In this document: piece by piece, positions 5,883 through 10,927 of the stretch
Numbering within the stretch: position 1 is the stretch's first letter
Layout: each line of letters begins with the position of its first letter
Source: 0-14-0-20-45-22 sp041645495
Lineage (GTDB): Bacteria; Fidelibacterota; UBA2242
NCBI GenBank assembly: GCA_041645495.1
Contig: JBAZPZ010000069.1
Location: forward strand, 1 to 10,927
Length of the DNA stretch: 10,927 nt
Direction: 5' to 3'
The notes under the pieces: generated by a model
The model's database searches: none
What the model was told of the DNA's origin: nothing
The model's input: only the letters and a program-made list of their open reading frames with translations
Made by a program: the position numbers and the translations under genes

Positions 5883-7670
5883 ATGAAAATTAAATATATA
5901 GACGGCAAACGGTTCTCGCTCGGCATCCGGGCTGGCACCAGGCGCGTCGTCGATCATCAGGATTACCTGAACGAAATCAACGTCTTTCCGGTTCCCGATG
6001 CCGACACCGGCACCAACATGGCTTCGACTCTGCGGACCGTCGTCGAAAACATGCAGGAAAGCACATCGACGGACATCGACGCATCAAGCAAACAGATCGC
6101 CGATTCGGCTCTCGAAGGCGCGCGCGGCAACAGCGGCGTCATCTTAGCGCAATTTTTCTACGGGCTTTACAAAGGACTCGGCAAATCGAAAAAAATCGAT
6201 ACCGAGCAATTCGCCAAAGCCGCCAAATCGGCCAAGGAACACGCTTACGACGCGCTCTCGAAACCGAAGGAAGGCACGATCCTGACGGTCATCAAAGACT
6301 GGGCGGAAAACGTTCATGAAAACAGCAAGACGATTCGCGATTTCGAGGAATTGCTGGGCAGATCGCTGGAAGTCGCCAAACGGTCGCTGGAGAATACGCG
6401 CTACAAATTAGAAGCGCTGAAATCCGCCGGCGTCGTCGATGCCGGAGCGCAAGGATTCGTCTATCTTCTCGAGGGAATCACGCATTTCATCAGACGCGGA
6501 CGCGTGAAGGACCTTGCTCAGCCGGATAACCCCAAAACCGGCTCCGTTGCCGCGACCGAAATTCTGCCGGAAGACATTACTTTTCGATTTTGCACCGAAT
6601 GTCTGATCGAAGGGAAAAACATCGATATTGCGGAAATTCGATCGAAGATCGAATCGATGGGCGACAGCATCGTCGTTGCCGGTTCGCCGGAAAAAATCAG
6701 ACTCCATATTCACAGCAACGAACCGGCGAAAGTCTTTGCAATTGTTCGAAAGTACGGCGACCTGCTTCAGCAAAAAGCGGATGACATGCTGAAACAATTT
6801 ACCATTTCTCATTCCACTCACCCGTCAATTGCAATTGTTGCCGATTCCGCCTGCGATCTTCCACAGGATATTATCGATAAGTTAGGTATTTTTATCATCC
6901 CTGTTCGGGTCAGCTTCGGCAATTCAATTTATATCGATAAAGTTACCATCACGCCGGAATATTTTTACCAGATGCTCGACACCGAGCCGCACCACCCCAA
7001 AACCTCTCAGCCGCCGCCGATAGATTTTATCAATGCCTACAGTTTTTTATTGTCGCATTATGATTCGATTATTTCCATTCACATTCCCGAACCGGCGAGC
7101 GGCACCTATCAGAATGCATTGAATGCCGCGAAAAATTTTCCGGATAAAAAGATTACCATTATCGATGCAAAAGCCCTATCGATCACGGAAGGATTTGTTG
7201 TTGAGAGAGCCGCTGAACTGGTCCATGCCGGTAAAACACACGATGAGGTCGTCGCGGAAATTAAAAAATTCACATCCCGGACGCAGGTATTCGTCAGTAT
7301 TCCAAGTCTGAAATATCTGATGAGAAGCGGAAGGGTCAGCAAGGCAAAGGGACTCTTTGCCAAATATTTAAACATCAAGCCGATTTTGAAATTGGACGAA
7401 CGCGGTATGCCGGTGCATTGTTCGAAGAGTTTCTCGAATATCGGCGCCGTGAAAAAGGTGCTCAAATTTGCAATGACATTAGCGAAGGAGAAGAAAAATC
7501 CACGTTTCGTCGTGGCGCATGCCAACAATCTCAAAATTGCCAGATTCCTGCGAAGGAAACTGTTCCGTGAATTTGGCATAAATGATATCAATATTCTTCC
7601 TATTGCGCCGGTTCTCGGCGCTCATGTCGGTAACGGCGCCGCGGCAATCGGCCTCTCATGGAGTGAATAA
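5883..7670 (+). CDS. Fused fatty acid kinase: FakA-type DAK2 and middle domain joined to a DegV/FakB fatty-acid-binding domain
   Basis: 595 residues; AGGAG at 5871-5875 is seven bases before the ATG. Residues ~10-205 are a DAK2/DhaL-type kinase domain: INVFPVPDADTGTNM (32-46) with Mg-nucleotide aspartates Asp39 and Asp41, and GARGNSGVILAQ (79-90). Residues ~230-306 match the FakA middle domain, with Cys237 and His275/His277 in IRLHIHSNEP corresponding to its Cys-His-His zinc site. Residues ~315-595 are a DegV/FakB fold: IVADSACDLP (318-327), KTSQPPP (373-379), ASGTYQNA (405-412), LKYLMRSGRVS with Arg484, and GAHVGNG with His581; the Arg and His are the usual carboxylate and phosphate contacts. 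In Firmicutes, FakA and FakB are separate; FakB holds the fatty acid while FakA phosphorylates it. Here kinase and carrier are one chain, with the DegV part replacing the FakA C-terminal domain. The stop overlaps the plsY start (TAATG), which fits product hand-off. Confidence 0.93.
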   Translation: MKIKYIDGKRFSLGIRAGTRRVVDHQDYLNEINVFPVPDADTGTNMASTLRTVVENMQESTSTDIDASSKQIADSALEGARGNSGVILAQFFYGLYKGLGKSKKIDTEQFAKAAKSAKEHAYDALSKPKEGTILTVIKDWAENVHENSKTIRDFEELLGRSLEVAKRSLENTRYKLEALKSAGVVDAGAQGFVYLLEGITHFIRRGRVKDLAQPDNPKTGSVAATEILPEDITFRFCTECLIEGKNIDIAEIRSKIESMGDSIVVAGSPEKIRLHIHSNEPAKVFAIVRKYGDLLQQKADDMLKQFTISHSTHPSIAIVADSACDLPQDIIDKLGIFIIPVRVSFGNSIYIDKVTITPEYFYQMLDTEPHHPKTSQPPPIDFINAYSFLLSHYDSIISIHIPEPASGTYQNALNAAKNFPDKKITIIDAKALSITEGFVVERAAELVHAGKTHDEVVAEIKKFTSRTQVFVSIPSLKYLMRSGRVSKAKGLFAKYLNIKPILKLDERGMPVHCSKSFSNIGAVKKVLKFAMTLAKEKKNPRFVVAHANNLKIARFLRRKLFREFGINDINILPIAPVLGAHVGNGAAAIGLSWSE

Positions 7671-8329
7671 TGATTACATTGATTACGGTTCTTATTTTAA
7701 GTTATCTCGTTGGGTCTATTCCGTCGAGTATTATCGTCGGGAAACTGACCAAGGGAATCGATGTCCGGCAGTTTGGTTCGGGGAACGCGGGCGGCACGAA
7801 CGCCTTTCGTGTTTTGGGCTGGAAAGCCGGTTTGTTCGTCTCGCTTTTCGATATAGCGAAAGGTGTATTTGCGACGATCGTCATCTCACGCATCAGAATC
7901 GGCGACCTTCCGTTTGAAAACGAGACGCTGGTCATGGTGCTGGCGGGATTGTGCGCGATTTTGGGTCACACATTCACCATCTTTGCCGGATTCAAGGGCG
8001 GAAAAGGCGTTGCGGCGGGAGCGGGAATGATCATCGGACTTTATCCGTCTGCATTTTTAGTTTGTCTTGTCATCTTTGCGCTGGTCTTATTTTCAACGGG
8101 AATCGTCTCCGTTTCGTCGATGACCGCCGCGGTGAGTTTGCCGTTCGTTTTGCTGATCTCCAACCGGTTGTCCGGCGGGCAGGTCGATACCGGATTGATC
8201 GTTTTCAGTTTTATCATTCCGCTATTTATCATTTACACGCATCGAACGAACATCAAACGGTTGATCAACGGCGAAGAGAAATCGTTCGATAAAATCCGGC
8301 TATTCGGCAGGAAAAAGAAAAACATCTGA
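7670..8329 (+). CDS. plsY: Acyl-phosphate:glycerol-3-phosphate acyltransferase PlsY
   Basis: 219 residues, normal for PlsY, with about five hydrophobic membrane segments. All three family motifs are clear: GSGNAGGTNAFR (36-47); GHTFTIFAGFKGGKGVA (99-115), which includes the glycine-rich acyl-phosphate-binding loop; and HRTNIKRLINGEE (191-203). PlsY acylates position 1 of glycerol-3-phosphate from acyl-phosphate, making lysophosphatidic acid at the inner membrane. The ATG shares one base with the stop of the FakA-DegV fusion, so translation is probably coupled and acyl-phosphate made by the fused kinase can feed PlsY directly. No plsX is in the window. The stop codon lies in the loop of a hairpin. 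Confidence 0.97.
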   Translation: MITLITVLILSYLVGSIPSSIIVGKLTKGIDVRQFGSGNAGGTNAFRVLGWKAGLFVSLFDIAKGVFATIVISRIRIGDLPFENETLVMVLAGLCAILGHTFTIFAGFKGGKGVAAGAGMIIGLYPSAFLVCLVIFALVLFSTGIVSVSSMTAAVSLPFVLLISNRLSGGQVDTGLIVFSFIIPLFIIYTHRTNIKRLINGEEKSFDKIRLFGRKKKNI

Positions 8330-8341
8330 CCGATGTTTTTC
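8317..8341 (+). terminator. plsY: Hairpin with U-run at the plsY stop codon, probable intrinsic terminator or attenuator
   Basis: GAAAAACATC (8317-8326) pairs perfectly with GATGTTTTTC (8332-8341) across the five-base loop TGACC, which contains the plsY TGA. The 3' arm supplies five U residues. The stem is A/U-rich and the U-run lies within it rather than after it, so termination may be partial or work in both directions. The PLD-family gene starts 40 bases further on with its own ribosome binding site. Confidence 0.5.
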
Positions 8342-8380
8342 CCGGCGATATTTTTCTGTAATCCATTGAAGGATTTTCAA

Positions 8381-9628
8381 ATGTCGAAATCGGTACATCA
8401 CTGCACAAATTTCCTCCCGAAAAAATACCTTTTGACCGCGATTTTCATCGTCCTGATTTTCGGATCGTCAGCGAACTTTCAGATTCCGTCCGATGACTTC
8501 GAGATCGTCGAAAGCATTCCCGTCGGAACGATTCTGGATAACCCTGAGATTCGGAATACGACACCGGTCTGGCTGGAACTGATCGGCGCCGCGAAAAAAT
8601 CGCTGGACATCGAGCAGTTTTACATCGCTAATCAGACCGGCGAACCGCTGGATACGATTCTCACCACCATTGTTCAAGCCGCAAATCGCGGCGTTAAAAT
8701 CCGCATCATCGCCGATCTGAACATGTCCAAAACCTATCCGGAATCGCTGGAAAGGCTTAAGCAGGTGCGGAACATCGATGTTCGCATTATCGGTGCGTTC
8801 GCCAAAAACGGCGTTCAGCACAGCAAATATTTTATTGTCGATCGGGAAATTGTTTTTCTCGGAAGTCAAAATTTCGACTGGCGCTCGCTGAAACATATTC
8901 ACGAGATCGGAGTGAAAATCCGCCATTCGGGCTATGCGCAGGCGATGACCGGTTTGTTTGAATTCGACTGGAAACAGAGTCAAGTTGGGCGGAAAATAAC
9001 CGTTCAGCAGACCGAACCGCCGATGTCTTTCAACATTTTATCCGGTAAAGCTGATACGATCCGATTTTATCCGACAGCCAGTCCGTTCGATGACATTCCC
9101 AACGGTTTTCAATGGGATGAAACTGCGATCGTGGCGGCAATCGATCGGGCGAAGAAAAGCGTTTACGTTCAGTTATTGAGTTACACACCGTCGGAGCGCA
9201 ACGGTCTGTACGACGTTCTCGACAATGCGCTAAGACGCGCGGCGGCTCGCGGTGTAGATGTGCGTCTGCTGGTTTCGGACTGGTGTCAAAAGAAGTACGA
9301 AATGCCCTTTTTAAAAAATCTGACCATTTTGCCGAACATCGAAGTGAAACTGAGCACAATTCCAGAATACGAAGGCGGCTATATTTCCTTTGCCCGCGTC
9401 GAACATTGCAAGATGATGACGGTGGACGACTCCTTGACATGGATCGGAACGAGCAACTGGAGCCGCGGCTATTTTTACGATTCCCGAAACGTCGGATTGG
9501 TAATCCGGAACGGAAAGATCAATGAAACGGTCAAATCGATTTTTTTGAAAAGCTGGGACGGACCTTATTCATGGACGATCAGGCCGGAAATCGATTACAA
9601 GCCGAAATTTTACGGCGAGAAAGATTAA
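8381..9628 (+). CDS. Exported phospholipase D superfamily protein, PLD3/PLD4-like
   Basis: 415 residues from ATG 8381, preceded by GAAGGA seven bases upstream; an ATG at 8333 would add 16 residues but lies inside the plsY hairpin. Residues ~14-32 (KKYLLTAIFIVLIFGSSA) are a signal peptide or membrane anchor. Two HKD motifs are complete: His147-Lys149-Asp154 in QHSKYFIVD and His342-Lys344-Asp349 in EHCKMMTVD, so the protein should be an active phosphodiesterase or transphosphatidylase. The sequence recalls animal PLD3/PLD4 beyond the HKD boxes: EIVESIPVG near the start, LGSQNFDWRSL after the first box, and IGTSNWSRGYF and FLKSWDGPYS after the second. PLD3/4 are 5' exonucleases and have been linked to lysosomal lipid synthesis; the bacterial substrate could be nucleic acid or phospholipid. 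It follows plsY but is probably at least partly independently transcribed. Confidence 0.9.
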   Translation: MSKSVHHCTNFLPKKYLLTAIFIVLIFGSSANFQIPSDDFEIVESIPVGTILDNPEIRNTTPVWLELIGAAKKSLDIEQFYIANQTGEPLDTILTTIVQAANRGVKIRIIADLNMSKTYPESLERLKQVRNIDVRIIGAFAKNGVQHSKYFIVDREIVFLGSQNFDWRSLKHIHEIGVKIRHSGYAQAMTGLFEFDWKQSQVGRKITVQQTEPPMSFNILSGKADTIRFYPTASPFDDIPNGFQWDETAIVAAIDRAKKSVYVQLLSYTPSERNGLYDVLDNALRRAAARGVDVRLLVSDWCQKKYEMPFLKNLTILPNIEVKLSTIPEYEGGYISFARVEHCKMMTVDDSLTWIGTSNWSRGYFYDSRNVGLVIRNGKINETVKSIFLKSWDGPYSWTIRPEIDYKPKFYGEKD

Positions 9629-9631
9629 ATC

Positions 9632-9712
9632 ATGAAAAAATTGCGCATCAACATTGATTGGAAAATTTTGAATCGTTATTTTTGTCATGTACTGAAGGAG
9701 AGATGGTTATGA
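9632..9712 (+). CDS. Possible 26-residue leader ORF overlapping the lipoprotein start
   Basis: An ATG three bases after the PLD-family stop opens a 26-codon frame, beginning MKKLRINIDW and ending KERWL. Its TGA (9710-9712) overlaps the lipoprotein ATG as ATGA. The peptide is basic and has no recognised domain. Only a weak purine stretch (GAGAAAG, 9617-9623) precedes it. The tight fit at both ends suggests translational coupling, but a frame this short can arise by chance. Confidence 0.25.
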   Translation: MKKLRINIDWKILNRYFCHVLKERWL

Positions 9713-10701
9713 AAAAAATATGGATGATCCCGATACTGACAGCACTCCTGGTTTTTTCGTGCACAACAACGACGCCGACCGACGAAGACGATCTGACTCC
9801 TCCTGGCGTTCCGGCGAATTTCCGGATCGACGGTGCGCTCTCCGGCGATGGAAAGATCATGCTGAAATGGAATGCCAATAACGAAGACGATTTCCGTTCT
9901 TATCGCCTCTACCGGACGACGAATTCCGACATCGAAACCAACTACGCTCTTCTCATCGAAACGACTCAAAACCAATATTTGGACGCCGGTCTGGATTACA
10001 CCACGACCTATTATTACCGGCTCTCGGCGATCGACGACAACGGCAACGAGAGCGAAAAGGGCGACGAAGTTCATCTCAAACCGCAAAATCTGAATCCGCC
10101 CGCGATTCCGCAAGGACTGAAAGTCTATGGATACAATGTTCCCGGCGAAACAGTGCGTATCTATATCCAATGGACGGCAAACACGGAAACCGACTTTCTG
10201 CACTACAACATTTACAAATCCACCAGCGATTTCTTTCCCACCGATTCGACGACTTTTCTGAAAAACCTGACAACGACAAGTTTTTCTGACACCGCCATCA
10301 CGATCGGAACGAAATATTACTACAAAGTCACGGCGGTCGATCAAGGATTGAAAGAGAGCCAGAGTTCCGACATGAAAAGCGATCTTGCGCTCGCTAATCC
10401 GGAACAGACGTCGCCTGCGATAAATGCTACGGGTCAGCCGCTAAGACCGACTTTCACCTGGCAAAAACTGGATGGCGCGACGAAATACAATGTGATCGTT
10501 CAAACTTCTTCTCAAAGTGGTGAAATTTGGACAGGAACTGTTGTTCAGCCGACGACGGGAACGACCGTTTCGATGCCGTTTCCTTTCAGCCCGGTTCTGT
10601 CGAAAAGCACTAACTATTATTGGAAAGTTGCTTCATTTTCTTCGGACAACACACAGGCGAATTCCTATAGTCCGACATGGCGCTTCACGACGACAAACTA
10701 A
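9709..10701 (+). CDS. Lipoprotein with fibronectin type III-like modules
   Basis: 330 residues from ATG 9709; AGGAG (9696-9700) is eight bases upstream. An ATG two codons earlier is also possible. The N-terminus MKKIWMIPILTALLVFSC is a lipoprotein signal with a lipobox ending at Cys18. It is followed by a Thr/Asp-rich tether (TTTTPTDEDD), so it should be lipid-anchored, probably to the outer membrane. Residues ~31-125 and ~130-226 are two fibronectin type III-like repeats: each starts PPxxP, has a Trp in strand B (KWNANNEDDF; QWTANTETDF) and ends in a YYYRLSAID or YYYKVTAVD strand. Residues ~231-330 are a related beta-sandwich (PTFTWQKLDGATKYNV, YYWKVASFS). No catalytic residues are recognised. 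The role is likely binding or surface scaffolding. The relation to the upstream PLD-family gene is only positional. Confidence 0.88.
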   Translation: MKKIWMIPILTALLVFSCTTTTPTDEDDLTPPGVPANFRIDGALSGDGKIMLKWNANNEDDFRSYRLYRTTNSDIETNYALLIETTQNQYLDAGLDYTTTYYYRLSAIDDNGNESEKGDEVHLKPQNLNPPAIPQGLKVYGYNVPGETVRIYIQWTANTETDFLHYNIYKSTSDFFPTDSTTFLKNLTTTSFSDTAITIGTKYYYKVTAVDQGLKESQSSDMKSDLALANPEQTSPAINATGQPLRPTFTWQKLDGATKYNVIVQTSSQSGEIWTGTVVQPTTGTTVSMPFPFSPVLSKSTNYYWKVASFSSDNTQANSYSPTWRFTTTN

Positions 10702-10750
10702 AGGAATTCGTTTTCAGAGAAGCCGAACAGTTTTTATCGATTCAACATAG

Positions 10751-10779
10751 TTGATAAATTGTCCGAAAAGACGTATTTT
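10751..10779 (+). promoter_or_regulatory. pyrF: Candidate sigma-70-type promoter for pyrF, possibly giving a leaderless mRNA
   Basis: TTGATA (10751-10756; five of six consensus) and TATTTT (10774-10779; four of six) are separated by the optimal 17 bases. Initiation about seven bases past the -10 box would fall at 10786-10787, on the pyrF start codon. No purine-rich ribosome binding site precedes that ATG, which agrees with leaderless translation. Confidence 0.4.
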
Positions 10780-10786
10780 CTCCGCC

Positions 10787-10927
10787 ATGAATTATGATCA
10801 ATTTTTTCAAAAATGTCTGACGTTAAAACAGAGTTTTCTCTGCGTGGGAATCGATCCCGATCCGGCGCTGATTCCCGACGAATTCGATCGCTCGCCGGAA
10901 GGCATTTATCGTTTCGTCCGTGAAGTC
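10787..10927 (+). CDS. pyrF: Orotidine-5'-phosphate decarboxylase, N-terminal part (cut by window end)
   Basis: 47 codons from ATG 10787 run off the window. The stretch SFLCVGIDPDPALIPDEF matches the N-terminus of the type 2 (Mycobacterium-like) OMP decarboxylases, whose first strand reads LCVGLDPD with the conserved Asp. The enzyme converts OMP to UMP, the last step of de novo pyrimidine synthesis, in the cytoplasm. The catalytic Lys-Asp cluster lies beyond the window. Start context: the sequence just upstream (TTTTCTCCGCC) is pyrimidine-rich and has no Shine-Dalgarno. It lies 85 bases after the lipoprotein gene and probably begins a new transcript. Confidence 0.9.
   Translation, partial: MNYDQFFQKCLTLKQSFLCVGIDPDPALIPDEFDRSPEGIYRFVREV

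Noticed and set aside
9685..10344. 219-codon minus-strand frame opposite the lipoprotein gene
   Set aside because: It is an antisense shadow: the + strand has a lipobox, a ribosome binding site and repeated FN3-type motifs.
1..10927. CRISPR arrays, tRNA or rRNA genes, transposase genes
   Set aside because: No spaced direct-repeat array, no tRNA-like or rRNA-like segment, and no transposase motif was seen on either strand by eye; the palindromic units are too few and too irregular for a CRISPR array.

Overview
This window looks like a contig from an uncultivated Gram-negative bacterium. A lipobox lipoprotein with fibronectin-type repeats, a large soluble hybrid histidine kinase, short palindromic repeats inside and between genes, and mid-range GC would fit the FCB-like candidate phyla (KSB1, Calditrichota, Marinimicrobia, Cloacimonadota). 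That placement is an inference and is weak. All genes seen are on the + strand.

Region 1 (1-4122) looks accessory. It holds the tail of an unrecognised gene, then a protein joining the C-terminal half of sigma-54 (RpoN; core-binding HTH plus RpoN-box-like DNA-binding domain) to a GIY-YIG nuclease domain. That gene overlaps by ATGA with a 940-residue PAS-PAS-PAS-PAS-HisKA-HATPase-REC hybrid kinase. A REP-like palindrome is inserted in frame in the linker of the sigma-54/GIY-YIG protein. The kinase begins with a (GAA)8 tract and an orphan PAS-tail sequence, which suggests that an upstream PAS domain was lost.

Region 2 (4123-4363) is a 241-bp intergenic mosaic. Two directly repeated palindromic units, GGCGGACAGG(A/C)TTCCGCC, lie exactly 150 bp apart.

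Region 3 (4364-8329) is a compact run of cellular genes: an M55 D-aminopeptidase (DppA-like), a DUF502 membrane protein, a one-chain fatty acid kinase (FakA-type DAK2 plus middle domain fused to a DegV/FakB fatty-acid carrier), and plsY. The fusion and plsY overlap by one base. Their products act in sequence: FakAB makes acyl-phosphate, and PlsY uses it to acylate glycerol-3-phosphate. A hairpin with the plsY stop codon in its loop probably ends or attenuates this transcript.

Region 4 (8381-10701) encodes two exported proteins. One is a secreted or anchored phospholipase-D-superfamily protein with two HKD motifs and a striking resemblance to animal PLD3/PLD4. The other is a lipoprotein with fibronectin-type modules, preceded by a possible 26-codon leader ORF that overlaps its start.

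Region 5 (10702-10927) holds a plausible sigma-70-type promoter placed so that pyrF (orotidine-5'-phosphate decarboxylase, cut by the window end) could be translated from a leaderless mRNA.

The best candidates for undescribed biology are the sigma-54-DBD/GIY-YIG protein coupled to the kinase, the fused FakA-DegV next to plsY, and the bacterial PLD3/4-like protein.
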